A stretch of DNA of 46,625 bases from Verrucomicrobiota bacterium (GTDB taxonomy: Bacteria; Verrucomicrobiota; Verrucomicrobiia; Limisphaerales; CAIMTB01): positions 1-46,625 of the forward strand of contig CAUJJW010000091.1 in assembly GCA_963205105.1 (NCBI GenBank), given 5' to 3'. This document shows positions 1 through 7,497 of the stretch, piece by piece. The position numbers and the translations under genes are program-made. The notes below the pieces were generated by a model. The model saw nothing but the letters and a program-made list of their open reading frames with translations, made no database searches and was not told the DNA's origin. Positions within the stretch are counted from its first letter, which is position 1; the number at the start of each line of letters is the position of its first letter.

Positions 1-2424
1 AAGCGTGAGCAACCCGCCGTCGTCCACGCGCACGGGCAGGCGTTTGAGGTCATCGATTTGCTCGCGCTGCTCTTCGCTCAACCGCACGACGATGTCGAAG
101 CGGCGGTTGCCTTCGATCAGCTTGCCGACTTCCTGCCCGGCCAGCGCGGCGTGAACGACATTGTTCAACTCCGCCGCGTGAATCTTGTATTTGCTCATGG
201 CCTCGCGCTTGGGAACGATTTCGAGCAACGGCGATTTGCCGAGCGCGTCGAACTCCACGTCGGATGCGCCGCGAATCTGCTCCAGAATCTCTCTCGCCTC
301 GCTGGCCACTTTTTCGATCACCGCGAAGTCCTCGCCGAAGACTTTCACCGCGATGTCGGCGCGCGTGCCTTCGAGAATTTCGTTGAAGCGCATCTCGATG
401 GGCTGGCTGAACAGGTGACCTTCGCCGGGCAGGTGTTTCCCCAGTTCCTCCGTCATGAGCGCCGCCAGTTCCTCCTTGCTTATGATTTTCCCGTTCACCT
501 TCCGCCATTTTTCCGGCGGGTTGAACATGATGTAGGTGTCCGCGACGTTCACGCCCATCGGGTCGCTGGCGATTTCCGCCGTGCCCAGGCGACTGAAGGT
601 GTAGGCCACTTCGGGGAACTTCTCGATGAGCAGCTTCTCGCCCTGCTTCTGCATCTCCACGCTGGCGTCAATGCCGATGCTGGTGGTGCGAATCATGTGC
701 GTGGCAAACGAGCCTTCGTCCAACTGCGGCACAAACTCCGCGCCGAGGCGGCTGAACATGAACACCGCCAGCGCCAGCAGCGCAACCGCGCCCCCGACCA
801 CCGGCCAGCGGGCGCGCAGGGAGAAGTTGAGGAAGGGCGCGTAAATCTTCTTCGCGAACTTCACGAGGAAGGAATCCTTTTCGCTGATGTTGCCGCCGAG
901 CAGATAGGAACAAAGCGCGGGCATGAGCGTCAGCGCCAGCACGAGCGCGCCCACGAGCGCGAAGATGACGGTCATGGCCATCGGCTTGAACATCTTCCCC
1001 TCGATGCCGGTCAGCGCGAGGATCGGGAAATAGACCACGGTGATGATGATGACGCCGAAAAACATCGGGCTGGCGACTTCCTTGGCACTGACGAGGACTT
1101 CGTGCGCGCGTTCGACCGCCGTGAGCCTGCGCCCGAGCTTGTGCTGTTTCTCCGCGAGGTGACGGATGATGTTCTCCACCATCACGACTGCGCCATCAAT
1201 GATGAGGCCGAAGTCAATCGCACCCAGGCTCATCAGGTTGCCGCTCACCTTGCCCTGCACCATGCCCGTCATGGCAAACAGCAGGGAGAGCGGGATCGCC
1301 AGTGCCACGATCAGTGCCGCACGCCAGTTGCCAAGCATGATAAGCAGCACCACGACGACGAGAATCGCGCCCTCGAACAGGCTGGTCTCGACCGTGCGGA
1401 TGGTCCGGTCCACGAGCACCGTGCGATCATAGACCGGGATGATCTCCACGCCCGACGGCAGCTTGGGCTGGATTTCCTTGAGCTTCGCGTCCACGGCCTT
1501 GGCGACGAGGCGGCTGTTTTCTCCCGCGAGCATCAGCGCCACTCCGAGCAGCGCCTCCTCGCCCTTGTAGGTGGCCGTGCCGGTGCGGACGGCCTTGCCG
1601 ATGACGACGTCCGCCACGTCCTTGACGCGCAGCGGCGTGGCGCGCGAACCGAACTTCAGCGGCAGCATCTCGATTTCTTCGGGTGTCTGGACGCGGCCTG
1701 CCGTGCGGATTGTCAAGGTTTCGCCACCGAGTTGAATGATACTGCCACCCGCGTTCTCGACGTTCTCGCCAACGGCTTCGGCGATTTCGCTGAATGACAT
1801 GCCGACGCTCTTGAGCTTGTCGGGGTTCGGCTGGATGATGATTTGCTTTTCGTAACCGCCCTGTGAGTTAACCTCCGCCACGCCGGGCGTCGAGCGCAGA
1901 CGCGGCTTGATGACGTAATCGTGGATGAGCTTCAACTCCATCAACTGCTCGACGCGCGTGGGCGGCTTCTTGGTCGCGTCGGCGGCGTATTCGACCACGT
2001 AGTAATAAATCTCCCCGAGGCCGGTGCTGATGGGTGCGAGCTTGGGTGTCAGGCCCGGCGGCAGTTCATCAATCACGGTCTGCACCCGTTCGCTGACGAG
2101 CTGGCGCGAGCGGTAGAGGTCCGTGCCGTCCTCGAAGATGAGGTTGACCTGCGAGAGTCCGAACTTGGAAAGCGAGCGCAACTCCGTCAGACCGGGGATG
2201 CCGGCCATCTCGTTCTCGATGGGGAACGTGACGAGCTTTTCGATCTCTTCCGGCGCATACGCTGGGACGGCGGTGTTGATCTGCACCTGGACGTTGGTGA
2301 TGTCCGGCACGGCGTCAATCGGCAGCCGCAACGCGGAGTAAACACCGATGCCGACCATGACCACGGTGGCGAGCAGCACGAACACGCGCTGGCGGACGGA
2401 GAATTCGAGGAGACGGTGCAACAT
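1..2424 (-). CDS. czcA: CzcA-type heavy-metal RND efflux pump, C-terminus cut by window edge
   Basis: The minus strand reads without a stop from ATG at 2424 to base 1, giving 808 codons, whereas the family is usually about 1,040. The protein begins MLHRLLEFSVRQRVF and has the usual first membrane helix followed by the RLPIDAVPDIT signature of inner-membrane heavy-metal proton antiporters. Around residues 404-419 the fourth membrane helix carries DFGLIIDGAVVMVEN. In this family the DFGxxxDG form is associated with divalent ions such as Zn, Co, Cd or Ni, so divalent-cation export is inferred. The pump would exchange protons for periplasmic or cytoplasmic metal and hand it to the adaptor and outer-membrane channel encoded upstream (2885-5028). 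It is the last visible gene of the minus-strand operon. A long plus-strand reading frame across the same bases is a shadow. Confidence 0.95.
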   Translation of the reverse strand, partial: MLHRLLEFSVRQRVFVLLATVVMVGIGVYSALRLPIDAVPDITNVQVQINTAVPAYAPEEIEKLVTFPIENEMAGIPGLTELRSLSKFGLSQVNLIFEDGTDLYRSRQLVSERVQTVIDELPPGLTPKLAPISTGLGEIYYYVVEYAADATKKPPTRVEQLMELKLIHDYVIKPRLRSTPGVAEVNSQGGYEKQIIIQPNPDKLKSVGMSFSEIAEAVGENVENAGGSIIQLGGETLTIRTAGRVQTPEEIEMLPLKFGSRATPLRVKDVADVVIGKAVRTGTATYKGEEALLGVALMLAGENSRLVAKAVDAKLKEIQPKLPSGVEIIPVYDRTVLVDRTIRTVETSLFEGAILVVVVLLIMLGNWRAALIVALAIPLSLLFAMTGMVQGKVSGNLMSLGAIDFGLIIDGAVVMVENIIRHLAEKQHKLGRRLTAVERAHEVLVSAKEVASPMFFGVIIITVVYFPILALTGIEGKMFKPMAMTVIFALVGALVLALTLMPALCSYLLGGNISEKDSFLVKFAKKIYAPFLNFSLRARWPVVGGAVALLALAVFMFSRLGAEFVPQLDEGSFATHMIRTTSIGIDASVEMQKQGEKLLIEKFPEVAYTFSRLGTAEIASDPMGVNVADTYIMFNPPEKWRKVNGKIISKEELAALMTEELGKHLPGEGHLFSQPIEMRFNEILEGTRADIAVKVFGEDFAVIEKVASEAREILEQIRGASDVEFDALGKSPLLEIVPKREAMSKYKIHAAELNNVVHAALAGQEVGKLIEGNRRFDIVVRLSEEQREQIDDLKRLPVRVDDGGLLTL

Positions 2425-2431
2425 TTGGGTG

Positions 2432-2860
2432 TCAGGTGCGGCAGTCCGCGATGGAGGTGGCGTGAACGGCGACGCGGACCGTGCTGCCGACAGGCGGAGG
2501 CTCGGGCAGCGTGATGGCGAAACTGGAATGGGGATGCCCGAAGCGGGAATGCCGGATCGGATTCGGGAAGAACCTGACCGGAGTACGGCTGGAAAGCCGG
2601 CCATCAGGACCGAGGACCTCGATGTCGAGGTGTCGTCGTGGGGATTGGTAGTACCCAAACGTGCTGCTCACGGTGCCCGAGATTTGGACACCCTTGGAGG
2701 TATCCGACACGCGGACACTGGTAACCCGAACGCCGGATCTAGATTTCACGGTGGTACTCAGTCCGGGGCGTGTTGGCGGAGTCGCGCAGCCGTCGGCCAA
2801 GAAGAGGAGAGCCAGCAGGATTGATCCGATGGAGAATTTTCGAGCGGAGATCGTATTCAT
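2432..2860 (-). CDS. Small lipoprotein within the efflux operon
   Basis: This encodes 142 residues starting MNTISARKF. A hydrophobic segment ends in LADGC, a plausible lipobox with lipidated Cys25, so the mature protein is probably membrane-anchored in the periplasm. The remainder is rich in Ser, Arg and beta-prone segments and has no motif I recognise. It ends 7 bases before the pump start and begins 24 bases after the adaptor stop, so it is almost certainly co-transcribed with them. The reading frame has the same base composition as its neighbours and no competing frame. Function unknown; position suggests an accessory to the tripartite pump. Confidence 0.75.
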   Translation of the reverse strand: MNTISARKFSIGSILLALLFLADGCATPPTRPGLSTTVKSRSGVRVTSVRVSDTSKGVQISGTVSSTFGYYQSPRRHLDIEVLGPDGRLSSRTPVRFFPNPIRHSRFGHPHSSFAITLPEPPPVGSTVRVAVHATSIADCRT

Positions 2861-2884
2861 GGAGTGAGAACCTCGGAGGCCTGT

Positions 2885-3691
2885 TTAGTGGGAGTGTCCG
2901 CCTCCCTTGGTGGCACGGAGTTCGATCAACCAGAGCGTCTGCACTGGCTTCAGGACGACCTGGTCGCCGGGTAGCAAGCCATCCGTGATGCCGATCCGGC
3001 CGCCGCTCTCGGCACCCGTGCGAACCGGCGTGCGAAAGTACGCATCGCCGTTGACCGTATAGACAAAGGTGCCCTCCGAGGTCCGAAGCAGTGCCGATCG
3101 AGGCACGGTGGCCGTAGGCTGTTCCACGGGATGGATGATCGAGGCGGGAACGAACTCTCCGGCTTGCAGAACAGAGATGGCGTTGGAGATGCCGACAATG
3201 ACCTCGGATTCTCCCAGCGCCACCGCCTTCTGAATGGCGAGAATGACCCCATGCAATGAATCGCGGGTGGGGAGTTGGATCAGGACGGGGTCACCTTGCT
3301 TGAGATTGGACGCGACTTCCTGGGAAACGAGCCCCGAGCCATGGACGTCGCACCCGGAGTGGTCGGCGGGATTGGGGAGGTGATGGTGTCTTTCGCCAAA
3401 TATCTGGGCGGTGAATCGCGTCTCGGCGGGGAGCCGTTCCTCCAAGACGTCGGCGACTTCGAGACCCAGAATTTTCTTGGTCTCCTCGGTGACGATCACG
3501 CCCTTCCCAGGTTTGAACGTGGCTCCTGCGGCCGATTCACCTTCCTCGCCATGAGCGTGCCCATCGCCTTCCTCGTGGCTTTCCGTAGCGTGTGCGTCTG
3601 GTGCGCCTGAATTGTTCGGGCCACAGCCTGTCGACACGACAGTCGCGAGCGCCGCAGCCACAGGCAGCCAGCAGTTGGTGAAGTGCTTCAC
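2885..3691 (-). CDS. Short periplasmic adaptor of the RND efflux system (CzcB/CusB-like)
   Basis: GTG at 3691 is chosen because it overlaps the stop of the upstream channel gene (GTGA) and follows GGAGGG by about 3 bases. The reading frame could start upstream at 3925, but that part lies wholly over the channel gene. The product is 268 residues, with a lipobox VSTGC at Cys23, a His/Glu-rich stretch at about residues 30-50 (HEEGDGHAHGEEGE), and the end GGGHSH. The C-terminal half has the beta-barrel and membrane-proximal pattern of adaptors (VPRSALLRTSEGTFVYTV, then ITDGLLPGDQVVLKP). Typical CzcB/CusB adaptors are about 400 residues or more; here the alpha-helical hairpin and most of the lipoyl-type region are missing. 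It would bridge pump and outer-membrane channel. The His-rich ends may bind metal (inference). Confidence 0.87.
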   Translation of the reverse strand: MKHFTNCWLPVAAALATVVSTGCGPNNSGAPDAHATESHEEGDGHAHGEEGESAAGATFKPGKGVIVTEETKKILGLEVADVLEERLPAETRFTAQIFGERHHHLPNPADHSGCDVHGSGLVSQEVASNLKQGDPVLIQLPTRDSLHGVILAIQKAVALGESEVIVGISNAISVLQAGEFVPASIIHPVEQPTATVPRSALLRTSEGTFVYTVNGDAYFRTPVRTGAESGGRIGITDGLLPGDQVVLKPVQTLWLIELRATKGGGHSH

Positions 3692-5028
3692 TTGCCCTCC
3701 TTCCTTGGGGTGGCACGGGATAACGGCATGGAAACCCCGGTAAGCAGCTCTAATTGGACCGCAGCTTCCAGCGCCTCCCTTTTGGTGTCCAAGAGACCCT
3801 CGACCGCATCCAGATACTGCTTCTGGAGCTCCACGTACGTGGATATGGGAACGGCTCCGAGGCGGTAGTGGCGATCGGCGACCTCGGCCGCCTCCCGGAA
3901 GTGCGCCACCGAGTCCGGCCGCCATTTGGCCATCTCCCGGAGCTTCGTCTCATACGTAAGAGCCGTTTCGAGCACTCGACGGGTAACGTCCCTCTGCGCG
4001 AGTTCGTAGGACACCGCGGCCTGGGTCTGTCGCGCCGAAGCCGCCTCGACATTCCCGCGGTTCCGGTTCCAGAAGGGCAGCGGCAGCGAGACAACAACGC
4101 CGAGAATGCGTTCGCGATCCGATCCAGCGTTCTCCTCGGCGAAAGTGGGACCAAGCGCAACCGCCGGGTAGCGCTCGTTGCGCGCGAGATCGACCCGGAA
4201 GCCCTGTTGGGCGAGTTCGACGGCTCGAACCTTTAACTCGAAGTTGTTCGTGCGGGCCATGGCCAGCAGTTCGTCGCGGTCCTCGGGTGGTCGAAACGCC
4301 AGGGAGCTATCGGCGATCTTCAACGAGATTTGGGGCGGTGCCCCCCTGAGCTGGTTAAGTTCCAGGAGAGCCGATTGCGTAACCAGGAGCGCTTCGCTTG
4401 CCTTGCGCTGGGCGTTGAGTTCCGTTGCCTCGATGACCCGAATCTCCAGCAGTGGCGTGAGACCTGCCGGGTCGCGCTGGACCAGGACCTCCCTGAGCGC
4501 CTTGAATCGATCAGCCACTTCCGAGGCGGCGGCTGATTTTTCCTCGGCAGCGAAGAGACTGAAGGCGAGGGCTCGAACGCGACCAGCCAGCGCGGTCTTG
4601 AATCGGGCTAGGCCCAGGTTGGCCAACTCGACGTCCTGATTGGCGATGGCTTTGCGGAGTCCGATGCGGCCGGGCCACTCGAAGGGCTGGAGAACCGACA
4701 CCGACCAAGCGACTCCTTCCGCACTCAAACCGCCACCGTCCGCCGTTTTATGGCCGATGGTTCCGGTTAGTTCCGGGTTGCGCCACGCGCCCGCCGTTCT
4801 TCGGCCGGCGGTCGCTGCCGCGATTTCGGCTTCGTAGAACCTGAGTTCCGGATTCTTGGCGAGAGCTTCGTCGACCACGGCCTCCAACGTGGCGGAAGCA
4901 AGTTCAGTGGGTGGGGTATTCGTCGAAGCAATGGCTTGGTGGGCCATCAGATTGAGGACGAGGAGAATCGCGGCGCCCCTTCCGGCGCCGCAGAAAATGG
5001 GTGCAACAGATAATGGTATTGAAAGCAT
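3688..5028 (-). CDS. TolC-family outer-membrane efflux channel (CzcC-like)
   Basis: The product is 446 residues from ATG at 5028. An N-terminal hydrophobic signal region ends near AHQAIAS. Two OEP-type repeats follow, with the characteristic AxxxNPELxxxEAEI segment near residue 57, long alternating helices, and GVVVSLPLPFWNRNRGNVE in the second half. The protein forms a trimeric outer-membrane duct for the pump encoded downstream. Its last 4 bases overlap the adaptor start, which implies translational coupling. A 100-base gap separates it from the small gene at 5129-5539 upstream; no clear promoter is visible in that gap. Confidence 0.92.
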   Translation of the reverse strand: MLSIPLSVAPIFCGAGRGAAILLVLNLMAHQAIASTNTPPTELASATLEAVVDEALAKNPELRFYEAEIAAATAGRRTAGAWRNPELTGTIGHKTADGGGLSAEGVAWSVSVLQPFEWPGRIGLRKAIANQDVELANLGLARFKTALAGRVRALAFSLFAAEEKSAAASEVADRFKALREVLVQRDPAGLTPLLEIRVIEATELNAQRKASEALLVTQSALLELNQLRGAPPQISLKIADSSLAFRPPEDRDELLAMARTNNFELKVRAVELAQQGFRVDLARNERYPAVALGPTFAEENAGSDRERILGVVVSLPLPFWNRNRGNVEAASARQTQAAVSYELAQRDVTRRVLETALTYETKLREMAKWRPDSVAHFREAAEVADRHYRLGAVPISTYVELQKQYLDAVEGLLDTKREALEAAVQLELLTGVSMPLSRATPRKEGK

Positions 5029-5128
5029 GAGCTAGGTGAATGGTTGAATACATGAAAATGAGCCAGCACGGCATGCGGACGCATGCGTACCCGAAAATGT
5101 GAAGACTCACGCCGAGAGCGTGAGCCGT

Positions 5129-5539
5129 TCAGGAAGCTGCGGAGGGAGCGCGGACAGGGAGGGCGAGACGGAGGGCAAATGCCCAGGAGGTCGACAAAGG
5201 CGGCGGGGGTGCCGCAACCAGTACACCTTCAGACTCCTCGGAGGGAAGTCCGACAGCGAGAACCCCGACATCGATCGGGGGCACGAACTCCGGGCGGACA
5301 TCGGCGACGCGATCCTCCCAGCGAGAAGACTGGTACTTGCCGGATTCCTGAACACAGCAACCGCAATCCTCGCAGGACTTGTTGTCGCTGTGCCCCGAGT
5401 GTTCGTGGTCCGCGCAGCGGAGAAATTCAAGTCCTGGCACGGAAGCGAGCCGACAATGGGCGGTCAATGGCACCCAAACCAGGGCCATCACAAGGCACAT
5501 TACTCGACTGAGCGACTGCACAACAAAAATTGGTAGCAC
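5129..5539 (-). CDS. Small exported Cys/His protein heading efflux operon 1
   Basis: This encodes 136 residues from GTG at 5539; an internal ATG (MCLVMALVW) is an alternative start. The N-terminus is hydrophobic and signal-like. It is followed by a Cys/His segment (HEHSGHSDNKSCEDCGCCV at about residues 45-63) and a Pro/Ala-rich linker. The C-terminus, FALRLALPVRAPSAAS, is nearly repeated in the unrelated-looking small protein at 23619-24032, which heads the second efflux operon. That shared tail and the shared position argue that both are real genes with a linked role. I do not recognise a named family; periplasmic metal binding or sensing is inferred from the Cys/His content. A short inverted repeat, GTTCA-ACTCC-TGAAC, lies just upstream near 5552. 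Confidence 0.62.
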   Translation of the reverse strand: MLPIFVVQSLSRVMCLVMALVWVPLTAHCRLASVPGLEFLRCADHEHSGHSDNKSCEDCGCCVQESGKYQSSRWEDRVADVRPEFVPPIDVGVLAVGLPSEESEGVLVAAPPPPLSTSWAFALRLALPVRAPSAAS

Positions 5540-5600
5540 CAGATCAACCGATGTTCAACTCCTGAACACCGAAAGAGCCTTGCACCCATCGTCGGACGTT

Positions 5601-6100
5601 TCAGGCGCTCCCTTTAATCAACCCTTTCTCGACCAGCGCCGCTCGGAGTTCATTGGTGAGGGTGATGACGCTGGCGAGGTCGGTGGCGGCGGCCTGATCC
5701 GCGTTAGCCCGTTGCGCGCTCGGCGCTGCCCCGTGAAATCCGACCTTCGAGGACGTTCCCGCCCCCATCTGAACCTCCCACGAGAACGCTCCGGCATGGC
5801 GCTTTAGACCGCCGTCAGCGACATTCAGGATCAGGTACCCGGTCGGGAACGTCCCGCTGGCCGGGTCGGCGCTGACGGTTGCCGGCGCCGTCTGCTGCCA
5901 GGTGCCCGGCGTGCCGGCCACGGTGCAGACGAACTCCGCTCGGTTCTGGTCCCGCCAGAAATCGCCGACGTTCCACGCCCCGGAGGATGGCGGGCCGTTC
6001 AGCGTGTTCGGGGTGCCCTTATGGTAGGTGGGGACTATGGCGAACGGTTCCTCGCAGGCGATGACCCAGTTGTGTTTGGACAGTGGGACGAAGCTGGGTG
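5601..6100 (-). pseudogene. 3' fragment of a phage tail-type structural gene
   Basis: The minus-strand frame is open from just after a TAG at 6101-6103 down to its stop at 5601, but it has no ATG in its upstream part; the first usable start is GTG at 5921. The translated frame is coherent throughout: it contains SGAWNVGDFWRDQNRAEFVC and then ADGGLKRHAGAFSWEVQ. It ends AALVEKGLIKGSA after KVGFHGAAPSAQRA, the C-terminal pattern common in tail-fibre or structural proteins of phages in this type of host. Similarity upstream of the GTG without a start codon indicates a gene cut off at its 5' side. The fragment marks the left edge of the phage-like block, abutting efflux operon 1. Confidence 0.65.
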
Positions 6101-6103
6101 CCT

Positions 6104-6667
6104 AGAGCCCCTCGGGCGACGAGCCATTCAGCGTCCTGAAATCCGCCCCTTCCCGGTGTTGAAGCGTAACGTTCCGCACTGGTGTAGGGCGGCATGGCAT
6201 TGAGCGCCGCCGCTCGGCACCGGCATGACGGCGACAGAGCACGGCAGGATCAATCCCTCGAACAGTGCGGCGCTTGCCGGCGCTGCTGGCGCGAATAGGC
6301 GCCGGCCCCCTCAAGGCGCAGGTTCAGGAGCCGGTGGCGCCTCCCGAAGGGGCGGTCGCGGGGCCGGCTCCTCGGCATGGACCGGCACGATGAAGCGTAA
6401 CGTTCCGCCCTTGGTTGATGAGCCGCAAATCCACCTTGTCAGCCCGACAACCTCGAATGTTTCCGCGAAGCCTCAGGGGCCGCAAAGGACAACGTTGCCT
6501 CTCCGCGCATCGCGTTGCACGCGAGCAACTTGCGCTGCCAATCGAGGGGCATTGGAGATTTGAGGGACAACGTTCCGCACTTGGGCGACGCGCACACGTG
6601 GGTCGAACGTTCCCCCTTATGTGTACGCGATGAAAATGTCCGACATGAAACCGAAGGAGATGACCCG
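6104..6667. other. Non-coding, repeat-bearing region ahead of the phage replication genes
   Basis: About 560 bases without a convincing gene. A possible 112-codon plus-strand frame (6225-6563) is Gly/Ala/Arg-rich and looks spurious. The stretch holds five AACGTT-centred repeats and a GC-rich inverted repeat: GCCGGCCCC at 6301-6309 pairs with GGGGCCGGC at 6360-6368, with an inner AGGCGC/GCGCCT pair at 6314-6319 and 6337-6342. It most likely contains the promoter and operators of the operon starting at 6668. Confidence 0.6.
6161..6621 (+). repeat. Five dispersed AACGTT-centred repeats
   Basis: AACGTT cores lie at 6168, 6399, 6491, 6569 and 6606. The first two share GAAGCGTAACGTTCCGC. The third and fourth share GGACAACGTT. 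The first, second, fourth and fifth continue with TCC plus a C-rich or CTTGG-like tail. A sixth copy, GGGACAACGTTCC, is at 15528-15540, just before the terminase stub. The palindromic core, the conserved flanks, and placement only ahead of phage-type genes fit binding sites for a phage regulator or recombination-directionality factor (inference). Confidence 0.7.
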
Positions 6668-7018
6668 ATGAGCACCGCCCTCGAAGAACTGATGCACGCC
6701 GCCCTGGCGGCCGCCCCGAACCGCCGGGACGACGCCCTCGCCGTCCTGCGCGGCCAACTGGCAGCGATCGATCCCGCGAAGACCGCGCCCACCCATGAAC
6801 CCTACCTGACCCTTCGCGAGGTCGGGCAACGCCTCGGCATCAGCGCCGCAACGCTCTGGCGGTGGCAGGTGCCCGGCCATTCCCTCGGCGGTCGCCGACG
6901 GTTCCGGCTGTCCGAGGTCGAGGCCTACCTGAAAACCGAGGCCTTCGAACGTCGGGCGGCAGCGCTGCGGGCCGACCGGAAACACCACGCCAAACGCGGT
7001 GGCGATCCCAAGGCCTGA
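6668..7018 (+). CDS. MerR/excisionase-type helix-turn-helix DNA-binding protein
   Basis: ATG at 6668 is preceded by AAGGAGA at the usual distance, so it is preferred over the longer frame from 6515. The 116-residue product has an N-terminal helical region and then a winged-HTH at residues 46-88 (YLTLREVGQRLGISAATLWR, then a GGRRRFRLSEVEAYL wing). This is the HTH_17/excisionase type used by phage and integrative-element regulators. It ends with a basic tail. It is the first gene of the plus-strand phage-type series and follows the AACGTT repeats directly, so it is a natural candidate to bind them. Whether it acts as an excisionase or a repressor cannot be told from sequence. Confidence 0.82.
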   Translation: MSTALEELMHAALAAAPNRRDDALAVLRGQLAAIDPAKTAPTHEPYLTLREVGQRLGISAATLWRWQVPGHSLGGRRRFRLSEVEAYLKTEAFERRAAALRADRKHHAKRGGDPKA

Positions 7019-7070
7019 TCGAAGCCGAAATGTTCAACAACTTGCTTGACCGGGGTGGCGGCAAGAACGC

Positions 7071-7132
7071 GTTGCACAGCGTTTCAAAGTGGGACCAGGA
7101 ACGCTCCACAGTGTTGCACAGTGCGACCCACT
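7071..7132. promoter_or_regulatory. Candidate operator with direct repeats GTTGCACAG
   Basis: The 157-base gap between two DNA-binding genes holds GTTGCACAG twice, at 7071-7079 and 7113-7121. The copies are 42 bases apart, about four helical turns. An imperfect inverted pair (AGTGGGAC near 7089, GACCCACT at 7125-7132) is interleaved. The arrangement suits a repressor or activator site for the gene at 7176. No clear -35/-10 pair could be assigned. Confidence 0.4.
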
Positions 7133-7175
7133 GAGACCCAAACCACCGTCCACGCCATTTTGATACTCTCCCCTC

Positions 7176-7472
7176 ATGACCGCTAACTCTACCAACCCAC
7201 CCGTCCCCGCCCGCGAACTCGCCAAGCAACTCCTCCAGGAGGAGGCCAAAGGAATGCCGGTCTGGGTCCGCGCCCCCACCGACGGCCACGAGCACTTCAC
7301 CGGGCTGACCCGCGCCAAGCTCTACGAACTGGCCGGAAAGGGGCACATCCGTTCGGTCTCGTTGCGCGAACCCGGCAAGGTCAAGGGCTGCCGCCTCTTC
7401 AACCTCCAAAGCATGCTCGACTACATCGCGAAGATGGAGGCCCAGGCCGGCAGCGATCAATCGCCCGCGTGA
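7176..7472 (+). CDS. Small HTH-type DNA-binding protein
   Basis: The product is 98 residues from ATG at 7176. The central part, GLTRAKLYELAGKGHIRSVS, followed by a KGCRLFNLQSMLDYI wing, matches the shape of AlpA/excisionase-like domains: a helix-turn-helix, then a basic beta hairpin, then a helix. The N-terminus (residues 1-35) is Ala/Gln/Glu-rich. It lies between the first HTH gene and the primase gene, whose start is 26 bases downstream, and is likely co-transcribed with the latter. Together with the protein at 6668 it gives two small HTH proteins in tandem, a common arrangement in phage and integrative-element control regions. Confidence 0.77.
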   Translation: MTANSTNPPVPARELAKQLLQEEAKGMPVWVRAPTDGHEHFTGLTRAKLYELAGKGHIRSVSLREPGKVKGCRLFNLQSMLDYIAKMEAQAGSDQSPA

Positions 7473-7497
7473 TCGCGGGAAACGGAGAAGCCCTCCC

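Noticed and set aside
58..1797. 579-codon plus-strand frame rich in His, Asp, Arg and Gln
   Set aside because: It is antisense to the CzcA-type pump, which shows family motifs throughout; GC-rich codons often leave the opposite strand open.
6225..6563. 112-codon plus-strand frame in the AACGTT region
   Set aside because: Gly/Ala/Arg low complexity, crossing repeats and an inverted repeat, and no ribosome site.
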